Positions 45,160-56,441 of a stretch of DNA of 64,000 nt are shown here, one piece after another (position 1 is the stretch's first letter; each line of letters begins with the position of its first letter). The notes under the pieces were generated by a model. That model was not told the origin of the DNA and made no database searches. It was given only the letters and a program-made list of their open reading frames with translations. The position numbers were made by a program, and so were the translations under genes. The DNA is from Setoptus koraiensis (lineage: Eukaryota > Arthropoda), in NCBI GenBank assembly GCA_048013815.1, contig CM106586.1:14508001-14572000 (forward strand), given 5' to 3'.

Positions 45160-46527
45160 ATGACTATCAAAGCAGTAATACTAATTGGAGGACCCAACAA
45201 AGGTCAACGGTTTCGACCACTGTCGTTTGACTCGCCCAAATACGCATTCCCCATTGGAGGCAAACCTATTATTGCTCATTTGATAGAAAGATGTTTGCAA
45301 TTGGAAAAATTGTCGGAAATTATCCTATTAGGCTTCTATGAGCCAGATGACCTTAACTCGTATGTCCAAACATTTTCAGAAGAAATTTTGGGAAAAACAT
45401 CTATTCGTTACTTGCAAGAATCCAGCAGAATGGGCACTGCCGGAGGTTTATATCATTACAGAGATGAAATCAGACGAGGCGACCCTGAGGCAGTCATGGT
45501 TATAAACGGCGATGTTTGCGGTGATTTTGATTTCGATTTAATGCTCAGCCATCACAGAAAGCTAACAAATTTGGCTTTCAATACTGATAACTTGAAACCA
45601 CCATACATAACGGTCATGGCTACTGAAGCTAGTAGAGACGAATCGCTCAGTTATGGTTGCTTGGTAGAGGATAGCGATAGCCATGTTATCAAGCATTATG
45701 TCGAGAAACCCTCAACTTTTGTGTCCAATTTGATAAGCTGTGGAGCATACATATGCCATCCGAAAATATTCGAACTTTTGGAGCAGGCTAAGGCAAGGAA
45801 AAACCAAGATTCTCTTGATTATCACAATCTAATAAATGGGCAGAGTCCTGCATTACATTTTCACCCTGATTATTTATCTTTGGAGTTGGATATTTTACAG
45901 CAGCATGTCTCCCAGCAATACTGTTATGTCTATCGTACTCAGGGCAAGTGGTGGTGCCAGATAAAGACGGCTGCGTCGGCCATTTATGCGAATCGACATT
46001 TTCTCAAACTATGTAAGACAGAATCAAGCAATGATGCTGCTCTTTTCGGAGATAATAAAACGCACAAAAGTGGTGACCATAAACCTAAAAGATCTATTGC
46101 ATGCAAGATTCTCGGTGATGTCTACATACACCCGTCTTCTACAGTGGATCCGAGTGCTGTTATTGGACCCAACGTATCCATAATGGAGAATGCTATAATT
46201 GGTCCAGGAGTTAGAGTTAAGGAATCTATAGTTTTACAGAATGCCATGATAGGTGGTCACACTTTGGTGATGTATTCAATTGTTGGCTGGAATTGTCACA
46301 TAGGTCACTGGGTCAGAGTGGAAGGTACACCTAGCGAACCTAATCCAAATCAGCGTTATGCCAAAGTGCAAAATCCCCCATTGTTCAACAGTGACGGCAA
46401 ACTGAATCCTTCCATAACTGTCTTAGGTTGCAATGTCAAGATTCCCAGCGGTATGGTTATCATTAATTCAATAGTCTTGCCGCACAAAGAGTTGGCTAGA
46501 AGCTACAAAAACGAAATAATCTTGTAG
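45160..46527 (+). CDS. GMPPA: GMPPA, GDP-mannose pyrophosphorylase regulatory subunit
   Basis: Intronless, 455 residues, close to the human 420. The nucleotidyltransferase signature KAVILIGGPNKGQRFRPLSF is at residues 3-22, followed by FPIGGKPI, GGLYHYRDEI, VINGDVCGDF and YVEKPSTF...CGAYI. Residues about 310 to the end form a left-handed beta-helix: GDVYIHPSSTVDPSAVIGPNV, VRVKESIVLQNA, YSIVGWNCHIGHWVRVEGT and ending IVLPHKELARSYKNEIIL. GMPPA senses GDP-mannose and inhibits the catalytic GMPPB subunit, so it controls sugar-nucleotide supply for glycosylation. The N-terminal active-site Arg is present, but family knowledge says GMPPA is regulatory. AATAAA near 46575. A repeat copy abuts its 5' end. 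Confidence 0.96.
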   Translation: MTIKAVILIGGPNKGQRFRPLSFDSPKYAFPIGGKPIIAHLIERCLQLEKLSEIILLGFYEPDDLNSYVQTFSEEILGKTSIRYLQESSRMGTAGGLYHYRDEIRRGDPEAVMVINGDVCGDFDFDLMLSHHRKLTNLAFNTDNLKPPYITVMATEASRDESLSYGCLVEDSDSHVIKHYVEKPSTFVSNLISCGAYICHPKIFELLEQAKARKNQDSLDYHNLINGQSPALHFHPDYLSLELDILQQHVSQQYCYVYRTQGKWWCQIKTAASAIYANRHFLKLCKTESSNDAALFGDNKTHKSGDHKPKRSIACKILGDVYIHPSSTVDPSAVIGPNVSIMENAIIGPGVRVKESIVLQNAMIGGHTLVMYSIVGWNCHIGHWVRVEGTPSEPNPNQRYAKVQNPPLFNSDGKLNPSITVLGCNVKIPSGMVIINSIVLPHKELARSYKNEIIL

Positions 46528-47227
46528 TTTATTTATTTTACAATGACTACAACATCGCTAGTACTTGTCTGTATCAAATAAATAAGGGTTGTTGTTTTTG
46601 TTTCCTCAGGCAATAAACGTGGATATCGTAGTACTTACACACCAAGTGCCTAATGGGAAAGAAGGTCCACCACCAATAGACATATCATAGCAGGAGACAT
46701 CCTCTGATATTCCTCGTGCTGGGGAACGATTCCCGCCCAGTAGTATATATTGGTGTCACGGTAATCTCTTTATAATTGCGGTCGTACATTATATCATTGA
46801 AATTCTCATACCTATTACGCCTAAATCCTCTACAAGCCGATAACCACTGAGACCCTTTTCCTAAGTTAGGTTAAAGGTTTGTAATCCTCTGGCATAAGAT
46901 CGTACTTCCTTGCGACCCTTGAATAATCTTCCTCTGTCCTAGGATACCGCCCGAGGGCGTATGACCTTGGGCGGCTGTATACGACGAGGAACATTTGATT
47001 TTTTTTTTGTCAAACCTCTATCTAGGAGTTCCGAGTTATTTGACATTTGAGATTATTATTGCAAATGGTTCCGTTCAAAATTAGCAATAATATTTAACTT
47101 GTTGCGAGATATGACTTGATTGTGTGTGTGTGTCTTTGGACGGAAGAAGTTTCAATTGTTATATTCAACGAATCTACGATAAGGTGACCATGATTTGGAT
47201 AGTCGAATTATCCTCCCTTCGATTTTC
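46528..47227. other. Intergenic, convergent 3' ends
   Basis: 700 bp between GMPPA and the coiled-coil gene. A GC-richer stretch at about 46620-46990 has no recognisable protein or repeat partner in this window; it may be a degraded insertion. Weak evidence. Confidence 0.4.
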
Positions 47228-49327
47228 CTAGATTGTAGACTCGTGCTGGACGACACGCTTTCTGATCACTTGTACGGACCTTGGCGTGGGTTTAGGCGTT
47301 GATTGCGACTCTGTTGTCTGATCCTTTTCCGTTGTTTTCTTTGATGCTCCCAAGGCAAACCTTTTAATGTGCATATGGCCTTGCATATCTTCGTCATTCT
47401 CTTTGTCCATCACGTTACTGTAAAGAGACTGTGAGATTTTTACATGAGGCGATTTCTTATATCTACCAGAATTAGTGGTAGTCGTTACGACGGTATCGGT
47501 GCTAGAATCTGCGAGGCCTTTCTTGGGAGTGACAGCAAAACCGCATTTCGAAGGATTGCAAATATGACTATGAACAGACTGCATATGATTGACGTATTTT
47601 TTCAATTTAACAGCATATTTTCGATATCTGGTCAACGATTGACCCAGCTCCCATTGCTTCGAATTGTAATCGTTGTTCAGAATATCACGTTCATGCTTGA
47701 CCTTGTCCAGTTCGTCCTCTAAAACTCTGATAGTCTCGCGATCGGACTCTTGACAGGACTTCCGGTCCTGTCGGACTTGATCTATTTCCTGTTCTAAAAA
47801 CTCAGTTTTAGCTCTGTACTCGCCATTCAGCACTCTGCAATCGTCTAATTCCAATTTTATATCTTCTACTATCTTTTTCAGGTTTCTGTTTGCCTCCTCA
47901 ATTTGCACAATATCTTTGAGTTTGGCCTCGTAAACACCCAGTTCGGATTTCAGCTTGAGACTTTCCTCGCGCATTGCCATAATTATCTTCTCTCTCTCCT
48001 CGGAGACGCCTCTGTATTCTTCTGCTCGCTTCACATACTCGTGATTGATTTTAGTCAACCCGTCAGCCTGCCTTTTGAGTGTTTTGTTAGTTTCGGATAA
48101 TTCATCTTGTTCGCGCAACAATTTTTCCACTCTGGCCTCATTCTGTTGCGTCAATCTGACCTTTTCTTCGATCGAATTCGCCTCAAGAAGCTCTATCTGT
48201 TGCTTCTTTTTGTTCAATTCACTCTCCAAGTGTTTCATTGACTCAAGCAACAAATCACACTGACCACTCAGTTCCGATTTACTGTTCTCATAGTGCTCTT
48301 TATATTTGGCTAGATGAGCCTCAAAACTTTCCTCTCGGCACTTCATCATGCTTTGTAAAGCGACAATTTTTTTCTCAGCTCTATCATGAGACTCACTTAG
48401 ATTTGAATTGATTTCGCACTGATGATCTAGGTCACATTTAACTCTAGCGAGCATTTGTTTGTATTGTGCAACCTCATGATGTAATCGCTCTATTTCGCTG
48501 TTATTTTTGCTATCGATGGACTCCTGATCGGCAACTAGATTCTCCAATTTGACACGTAATCTATTGTAGCGTTCCTTGTTTTCGTTCATTATTAACTTGG
48601 CGTGATCCAATTGATTCTGCAACTTGAAATTATCCTCTTTGAATTTTTTTACCTGACTCCATTTAGGTTCATTGTAGATAGTATCAATCTCTTGGCGTAA
48701 AATATCTATTGTTTGCCTCAGATTGATTTGACTAGTTTCAGTTTGTTTATTCATGGCTTCTATTGTTTTTTCGTGGCTGTCTTGTAATGCGATAAACTTG
48801 GTGCGTTCCAAACCAATTTGTTTCTCTAGCTTTTGAATACTGTCATAGAATTGAGTTCGTTCCTGATCAAACAGTTGACTCTGTTGTTCCAGTTTGGTTT
48901 CAAATGATGCCCTCAGTTGATCGGCACTTCTCAACTTCAACGATTCTTTGAGTTCTTGTATGAGTTTCTCTTTATCACTTAATAACTTATTTGTAGAGTC
49001 CAATTCAGATTGTTTCTTTATTTTCATCTCCTTGCTTAATTTCATCATGTCTAACATGTCCTGTTGAAGCTTTAAATAATCATCTTGCAATTTAGACATT
49101 TCATTTTTGACGATATTATAATTAGCTCTGCGCTGCTCGTTACGCTGTCGCTCGGCCCTCAACAAATACTGTAACATATCAATTTGATCGACCATTTGAC
49201 TGGCTTGATGTTGTCGTTCCTCAACGGTAGTACTAACACATTTTCTGGTTGGCTGTTGTCCGACGACAGTCGTTCTCTCTTCTCCTCTTGGCAGGGATTG
49301 TTTCTGGTGAATAGTGACGGTTGTCAT
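47228..49327 (-). CDS. Long coiled-coil protein, unknown family
   Basis: Intronless, 699 residues. Residues about 35-600 are a near-continuous heptad-rich coiled coil (runs of Q/E/K with Leu at d positions). Near residue 605 comes RYRKYAVKLKKYVNHMQSVHSHICNPSKCGF, a compact basic and Cys/His-containing patch. The tail is Ser/Thr/Lys-rich with KKSPHVKIS and ends RSVQVIRKRVVQHES. Centrosomal, cilia-related or cytoskeletal scaffold proteins look like this, but I recognise no specific family. It converges on GMPPA. Its 5' end faces a region with no other gene. Confidence 0.8.
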   Translation of the reverse strand: MTTVTIHQKQSLPRGEERTTVVGQQPTRKCVSTTVEERQHQASQMVDQIDMLQYLLRAERQRNEQRRANYNIVKNEMSKLQDDYLKLQQDMLDMMKLSKEMKIKKQSELDSTNKLLSDKEKLIQELKESLKLRSADQLRASFETKLEQQSQLFDQERTQFYDSIQKLEKQIGLERTKFIALQDSHEKTIEAMNKQTETSQINLRQTIDILRQEIDTIYNEPKWSQVKKFKEDNFKLQNQLDHAKLIMNENKERYNRLRVKLENLVADQESIDSKNNSEIERLHHEVAQYKQMLARVKCDLDHQCEINSNLSESHDRAEKKIVALQSMMKCREESFEAHLAKYKEHYENSKSELSGQCDLLLESMKHLESELNKKKQQIELLEANSIEEKVRLTQQNEARVEKLLREQDELSETNKTLKRQADGLTKINHEYVKRAEEYRGVSEEREKIIMAMREESLKLKSELGVYEAKLKDIVQIEEANRNLKKIVEDIKLELDDCRVLNGEYRAKTEFLEQEIDQVRQDRKSCQESDRETIRVLEDELDKVKHERDILNNDYNSKQWELGQSLTRYRKYAVKLKKYVNHMQSVHSHICNPSKCGFAVTPKKGLADSSTDTVVTTTTNSGRYKKSPHVKISQSLYSNVMDKENDEDMQGHMHIKRFALGASKKTTEKDQTTESQSTPKPTPRSVQVIRKRVVQHESTI

Positions 49328-50039
49328 TGTTGATGATCTTCTCTGATGATATAGTATTAAATTAATTTTTGTGTTTTGTTCTATATCTGACAGTAAATTC
49401 GGTAATCACGACAATAATATAATGTAAATTGAAAATGTGTGAGACGATCGGAATACCGAATTGACCGACCACGTGATATACACATTTGTGTTTGTTGTTA
49501 TAGCTGTCACCATGGCAACGCGCGCAAAAATGATTAGCTGAATTTGTTGAGTACCAAATCTAAAACATTTCACTAAATGATCCAATAAACTCAGGAAACG
49601 AAACATACAAACAAGATTAATTAACTTGCTCCGAATATCACATATGTGGAATATTTGTTCTTACGCCGGGTCTGTAATAGAGCGAAAACCAGATACAGTA
49701 GTTGTAGATAGAGTAGACGTAGTAGAAATGTACGATGTAGTATGGAAAAAAGTCGATTCAACTTTATTATTTCATTAACAAAAAAACATCGGTTCAGTGC
49801 CGCCATAGTCCCAAGATTAAACAGTTCCTCAAATAGAGTCCCATTAACTGAAACATGTGAAATCTTCTGAACGCACTTCTCTCGGATACAATTAAATCGC
49901 TCTACGAAACAAACAAAAAACCTTTCCGATAGCTTGCATTGACAATGTACACCATTTGTATACATACTACTGTATATACAGGAGACATGATGTTGTTGTC
50001 GACGTTGGGGTCGACACCAATCATCCATTTGAAGTCATT

Positions 50040-51335
50040 CTATGTAGTTTTTCGTTTGGGCAAGGTGCCCATAAATTTGCATATTATGCCAAGCATAATT
50101 TCGTCGGCTCCCCCGGCAATGGACATGGACCTTCCATCTCTAAAGGCACGTTCAATGAGTAAATTTGTCGTGTATCCCATGCCACCGTGGTACTGCAAAC
50201 ACGTATCACTCACTTCTCGGATCAATCTGCCAGCTTTGAGTTTTGATATTGAGGCCAACATAGCCGCTGTGGCACCATGATCCTCTGATTCGCCATTAAT
50301 AACCATATCGGCAATTCTGTGATTGAGAGACTTCAATAGTTCAACCTCGGATTTCAATTCCGCCAATCGAAAATGTATCACCTGATTTTCTATCAGAGGC
50401 ATGCCGAATGTGTGTCTGTCCTTACAAAAATTGATTGTTTCCTGTATCATACGTTCCATTTGAGCGCAAGCCACGGCTGCAGCACAAACACGCTCATCAA
50501 CAAATTGTAACATCTGATATGTGAAACCCATGCCCTCGTCACCGATAATATTTTTCGCAGGTACTCGCACGTCGTCAAAAAACAACAGAGCAGTGTCAGA
50601 ACACTTGAGACCCAGTTTCTTGATTGTACCACCCACTGTGAAGCCTGGTGTATTCTTGGGGACGCATATCAATGATTTGTTTCGATGCGGATGTCCTTCG
50701 CTAGTATTGGCCAACAAACAAATCCAGTCACTTTGGGCACCATTGGTGATCCACATTTTGCTCCCATTGATCACTAAATCGTCACCAACTCTTTTCGCGC
50801 TTGTCTTGATGGCAGCTACATCACTGCCACCCGATTGCTCTGATATGGCCACACTTGACACATAGTCACCCTTAATTGTTGGCTCAAGGAAATTCCTCTT
50901 AAGATAGTCGCTACCATAGTTCGCCAATGCAGGTTGTGTCATGTCCGTATGTACACTTATGGCTGTGACTACGCCACCACTATTAATTCTAGCCAATTCT
51001 TCGAAAAACAACATACTGTACGAGTAATCGAGACCAGAGCCACCGAACTCAGGATCTCTTGTAATACCTAGAAGGCCAGCATTTCCCAGGGTTTTAAACA
51101 CCTCATGGGCTGGAAATTTTTCTTCCTCTTCCCATTTTTCAACAAAAGGGTTAATGTCTTTATCCACAATCTTCCTTATCGTTGACCTGAGCTCTTCATG
51201 TTCGGAAGTGTAAGTCAAATTTTGCCGATTGATCAAATGTATCCCTGACCTAATATTAGAATTGCCATTGACGAGCCTTTTAATATTATTGGGCTGCTTA
51301 ACAATAGTTGAAAACATTCTTTTTCCGACTAGCAT
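50040..51335 (-). CDS. Mitochondrial acyl-CoA dehydrogenase, LCAD-like active site
   Basis: Intronless, 431 residues. Residues 1-40 are basic with no acids (mitochondrial presequence). It follows the ACAD fold: FGGSGLDYSYSMLFFEELARI, SVAISEQSGGSDVAAIKTSA (FAD/substrate binding), WITNGAQSD, RHTFGMPL and LQYHGGMGYTTNLLIERAFRD. The terminal segment reads IAGGADEIML, with Gly where MCAD/SCAD have the catalytic Glu; instead DERVC in helix G aligns with the catalytic Glu of LCAD and isovaleryl-CoA dehydrogenase. The reaction is FAD-dependent alpha-beta dehydrogenation of acyl-CoA in beta-oxidation. Chain-length preference cannot be told. A reverse-strand AATAAA lies near 49761. Confidence 0.95.
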   Translation of the reverse strand: MLVGKRMFSTIVKQPNNIKRLVNGNSNIRSGIHLINRQNLTYTSEHEELRSTIRKIVDKDINPFVEKWEEEEKFPAHEVFKTLGNAGLLGITRDPEFGGSGLDYSYSMLFFEELARINSGGVVTAISVHTDMTQPALANYGSDYLKRNFLEPTIKGDYVSSVAISEQSGGSDVAAIKTSAKRVGDDLVINGSKMWITNGAQSDWICLLANTSEGHPHRNKSLICVPKNTPGFTVGGTIKKLGLKCSDTALLFFDDVRVPAKNIIGDEGMGFTYQMLQFVDERVCAAAVACAQMERMIQETINFCKDRHTFGMPLIENQVIHFRLAELKSEVELLKSLNHRIADMVINGESEDHGATAAMLASISKLKAGRLIREVSDTCLQYHGGMGYTTNLLIERAFRDGRSMSIAGGADEIMLGIICKFMGTLPKRKTT

Positions 51336-52483
51336 CTAGATATCGTCCTTAGAAAATTCTTTGTTGAAATGAATATGTACCTCCGTTGTATAATATAAAA
51401 TCATTCCGGTAATAATTTCTGTTATCGATATCGATCTGAGTTTTTCTTAGCAATATATTTGATTACATTACATGTATTATGGCAGGGATCGACACGGTTA
51501 TTTTCAAACGGTCGAAATTGTGTGCAACATTCAAACCTTGTTTGATCCATCTACTTTCTATGAGAACAAGTTTTCCCATAATGGTTACGCTGAAGTCAGA
51601 ATGAATGCCAAGATATCGTGCCAATCAACAAGTGTATACTTTTCAAGCACCAGCTGTTCAGAAGGGATTTTTTCATCGTATCAGCAGTGTTGCTGTTTAA
51701 AATAATCAGCTATTATGTGAAGGCTTAAAAAACTTGAAGATTGATTAGGATCGATTTGTTGAGTACGTAGCTCTTCATTGACAGTCATCGTATGAATGAA
51801 TTACATTTGTTTGAGCCTTTATATAAAATACAGTACATACTGTGTACTACATACACAATCTTCTTGAACTAAGAATGAAATAACAATGCAACAGTTTCCA
51901 TTGCTGGTCTAAATAGTTATAGGATATAGATATTGGAGTAAACTATTGAAGCATATTCTCGGGGATGTCCCAGCATGAGCATGACTTCGCTAGTTTAGCG
52001 CTCAGTATAATGATAAGCTCAATCGATAAACATAGTTATTTTGACTGTTATTTCTCGAGTTGTTAGTGAATCGCTGTTGACCAGTCTCACACTTCTCACT
52101 TCACTTAGGACCAGATAAAATGGTGTTGATCTCTTGAATAAAATGTTGGTCTAGTTGTTGAATTGCGTCAATAGACAATGCCGAGTTTACTGAACTTGGG
52201 GGCATCGGCTACACTGTGTAGGCTCAATTTTGTGTGTTTTCTCTCGTCTGAGTATCTACGTCTATGTTTTGAAATTGATTGTCAATATGATTTAAGCACA
52301 ACACATTCGGACATTGTCCAATCTTCTGCGGATTTGATGAGTCTGCACCACAGCCCGTGTAGAAACAATGCGTGACCTAGGAATATATAGAGCTTGATTT
52401 GCCACCGACGTCTTTAGGTATATTTCAAATAAAGATATAGATACATATATATGACAGATGATTTGGATGTTGCATAGTTGAGT
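51336..52483. other. Intergenic stretch
   Basis: 1.1 kb with no supported gene; short AT-rich frames only. Confidence 0.5.
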
Positions 52484-52876
52484 CTATAGTTTGGTTTTGT
52501 CAAATCGAACTCTGCAAACGGGACACAGTTCGTTGTAATCGGCGAGCCTTATGGCACATGTCTTGTGAAACCAATGCTGACAAGGATGCAACGCTATCAG
52601 TACGTATTGTTGTCGAGCTTTTGGGTCTATCAATAACTCCTGACAGATTACACAGGGATCGTCTGCGCCTGGAAGTTTGGGTTTTTTTCGTTGTGACGGG
52701 CCAGTGTTGGTGGTGTTCCGATTCTCTTGCTCGTCTCCGGCGTCTGGCCTGGACGGTGTGCGTCCTCTGTTTTGTCCGTGCGCTCTCTCCTGTTCCCGGT
52801 GCGAATCCTGATAGTATTGATAAATAACGAGGAGTGCACTAATGGCCACTGTACCAAACAGCATCCAACCGTTCAT
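52484..52876 (-). CDS. Membrane-anchored RING-H2 ubiquitin ligase
   Basis: 130 residues from ATG 52874-52876. This start is preferred because MNGWMLFGTVAISALLVIYQYY places a membrane helix at the N-terminus; an upstream ATG at 52939 would add 21 residues. A polar, Arg/Asn/Gln-rich linker of about 50 residues follows. Residues about 82-125 form a RING-H2: CVIC...PCQHWFHKTCAI...CPVC, with the H-x2-H pair intact. The closest resemblance is to small single-pass RING-H2 E3 ligases. Substrates unknown. The ATG choice is moderately certain. Confidence 0.8.
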   Translation of the reverse strand: MNGWMLFGTVAISALLVIYQYYQDSHREQERAHGQNRGRTPSRPDAGDEQENRNTTNTGPSQRKKPKLPGADDPCVICQELLIDPKARQQYVLIALHPCQHWFHKTCAIRLADYNELCPVCRVRFDKTKL

Positions 52877-55800
52877 GTTGATATCGTTTGGTTGCTTGCA
52901 ATTTCTAAAACCTGACCTAACTGAGAATAATGATATCACCAGATTAAGTGAGACAATTGTTAAAATTCTAAAGGCTTGTACGATCTATTCTAAATAGATT
53001 CTTCTGCAATAATGTGTCCTACAGTTCGCTTGATGATATAGATGCAATGAAATGCCATCGCCACATTATGTGATGCGATCAAATAACTAAAAGGTTAACA
53101 TTACCATTGTGGTACACGCACAAAACCATCGTTTATGATGGTCGGATTGATGGTGTCGTTGTCGAGACTCTCTCACTGTTTCCTATCAGGATTAGTCATC
53201 TATGGCAACATGGTAAACATGATAATAATAACAACAAATCAAATACCCCGTTGGGACAACCGCGGTACCCACCCACGCCTACTTGTGCCCATCTAATCGG
53301 AAATCACTCTCGGAGTAAACACGTCTACTAACAATTGCTGTTAATCGGATAAGTTGCCATTGAATGAATAAACACGTCTTATCCTGTTGGCCAAAGCCAA
53401 TTATCCGAGCCGACTCATATTCATCCGCATGATCAATGCATTAGCTGCTGCCGGTCAACCAGTGCGGGTACACAGAGGGCGGAATTCTATTCGAAGGGCA
53501 CACCTCGACGCTTTTGTCGTGTGAGAGCTTATTTACTCATTCAGCCGATAGGAAACGTTCATCGTTCTTATAGTGTGACTGTGCTGCGCACGGAATACCA
53601 TTGCGCACTTTGCGCCTTCCCGTCTGGCGGCTTCATTCGCGCAATTATAAAACCTGTGCCCAAAGTAAAAAGTAAATTTTTATACAACAACAACAACTAA
53701 AACAACGCACACAATCTACGTGCATTACGTAATCTTGATTAGTGAACCGCAATGGTACGCAAGAGTTGCCGAGATTGTCTCCTATTGGCGGTTGTTTTAA
53801 ATTCAACACTTTTCGGAAAAAGAGTCTCTCCAAAGAATGTCTCTGTTGTTGTTGGTGGTGGTGGTGTTCATGAAAAATTAGTTGGCAAGATTTGGCGGAA
53901 TTACCTCTGTCAGAAAATTGCCATAAGTTGTTAGTCTGAATTATTCATGCATACCAGCCTATTGTTGTGCCATCTGATGGTAATCTTGCACTTTTCAATT
54001 TACTTATTCATTCCGCTGTTGTTGCAGATACTCTCAAGAGATGCTAGTTCCATGCTAGTCACGCATGTTACGTAATCCGTTTTTGTTTGTAACTCGACGA
54101 ACACAGAACAAAAGGTAATTAGTCAAAAAACAAAGTCGTCCGAACGCCACAAGACTTGTTTAGGCAAGTCAATACAATTGAATTGTGTGCATTGGAAGAT
54201 AGAAATAGAATATCGAACATATCGAACATATAGATGATAATAATACAGAGAGATACACAAACTTACAAATGTTTCCAAAATAAATGTGTTGGCCTGTGTG
54301 TAGGTTGCTACTCGGGGGCTTCATGGACACGCCGAAGGGTGTTAGTCAGTGAGTGAGTTATTATTACGGCCAACAACAATACGCAAAACTAATCCTTTGT
54401 GAGGTCTTAATTCCTCTCAAACTAGCACATCATTAGTCATTGGGTTTGACATAACCCACCGGCTACAAGGTGCCTATAGGCGTTTATGGGTGCGTCGGAG
54501 GGCACAAAAGAAAAGGGAAAGTTTTCTACTATCGGCTTGACATTTTGCACATGCGACTCATTTTTGGGCCCTCACTTGTGCATTGTGTGGGCGCCGAGCA
54601 CTGAATTTCGGGACAAACATATATTAAATCAAATTAAAACGGGTGCCTGTGTGGCAACAAAACGGGCCGCTATTTCAAAGTCGTTGTTTGATGTTGCAGT
54701 TTAGTGACTCCGATCGTTTCAAGTGCAGCTTTTAGCAAGAGCAAGAAGAAGAGGATAAATGATGCACCAAGAAGTTGTAACTACTGAACGAGCCGCAACA
54801 ATATTGTTCAGCGGGAATAAGAGTTGACTCTAGTTCATCAGTGGCGAAATCAATGCTTATATTTACAGCCGAACGACTGTTCGTCGTCAACTATCCAGTT
54901 TAGCTAATAACAATACTGGAGATCATGCATGGTCTGCCGAGATGATGCGCTGAGCGCGCCTCGAAGCAATTCCTTTGATTTCCACGGCAATAGTTTCTAG
55001 TTTCCTCTCACCCAGTCTCAGCCCAGTTTTGCTTCAGTCTCGCTCAATGAATGGTGCATCGCTCACTCTAGTCGCCCAATGAATTGGATATATGTCTCAG
55101 TGTCAGTTCGAAGCCCTTGTTTAACACATGCGAATTGATTAGTGCACAATTATATCCGATGAGGGGACAGGGTCGTTATCATCAGTGTTGCGCTGTCACA
55201 CAAACAAGATAACAGGAGAGCAGTCGCATGCAAGCAGATTTATGTTATTGTTATGGTTTGCATCTCCTTGGATCGCGCTGTTGGCTTGGTGGCTTCCATT
55301 GCCAAGTGAAGGGAGTTTTATGGCGAATATACCACTACGTAGTCTAGCACTAGTGACGCGGTTAATTGTTGTCCCTGTTCCAAGTTGCCTCCACGTATGT
55401 ACGTTTCATTATCGTGACATTGATAACGTCATAATTTATGCCGAAAGAGGAAGGGGTCTCTCCCTCTCATTCGGAACAACAGTAGCACAGGGTCACACAG
55501 GAAACAAACTACGCGCTTGCCTCAATTCAAATATTATTCACTGGCACACTTTTCAGCGCTTTGCGCCAAACGTAGTGCGCCGAAATATAGAAATGAATTA
55601 AGTCGCTAGGTACCTGACTCATGTGTGCTCACAATGACGAAAGCCAGACCATAATTATGCTGCAAAACAACGCAACTACGCTTCGAGTTGGCCCCTAAAG
55701 CAATGCGGGCGGATTAGCGACAGAGTCAATTGAATGTCTGGTCATTCTATTAATAGCTGCCAACAGTCGCAGACAGTTTGCCCAATCGATGGTGTTGCGA

Positions 55801-56375
55801 GACCGATCGCTGATGGTCGCTGACAGGGCTGCTGGATGCTTAAAAACGATTAATGTGCTCTCACAACACAGTCATGTCATGTTGTATAATTTATCCATAT
55901 TGTTGTCAGTTTGACAATCTACCAACAGTGCACACAACAACAACGGCAGCAACGTCTTGCGATTATCTCCCCATCAGAATGCCGCCGCTGTTCCATCCGT
56001 GCTACACGTCACTGCGACTTGCGATGGCGCTCGACCTCACCCGGCCGACTAGACTGTCAGGACGAGTTCTTGTTCCGCCGCTGCCGCCGTTTTTATTCGG
56101 TATTGGTGCGGAAACACACACACAACAACTAATTTGCACCAATAACAACGGCATGTTGTTTAAATACGTCGGTTAAATGTCGTCAGTGGTGCCGACTAAT
56201 GGCTGCCTTTTCCCACAAAAACTTAACTCGAGACTCCCACTCTTTCGTACAGGCCCTGCCTAGGGTCGCCGATAGATTCAGTTCGCAGCCGATGGCATCT
56301 AGCTAGCTGCGGATTGCGCCACCAAATCTCTTAAGGGCGATATGTGTGCGTGTGTGTGCGTGTGTGCGTGTGTGC

Positions 56376-56441
<66 letters not shown>

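Noticed and set aside
49621-50028. 135-codon minus-strand frame downstream of the ACAD gene
   Set aside because: It overlaps the probable 3' UTR and poly(A) signal of the ACAD gene; composition is not protein-like.
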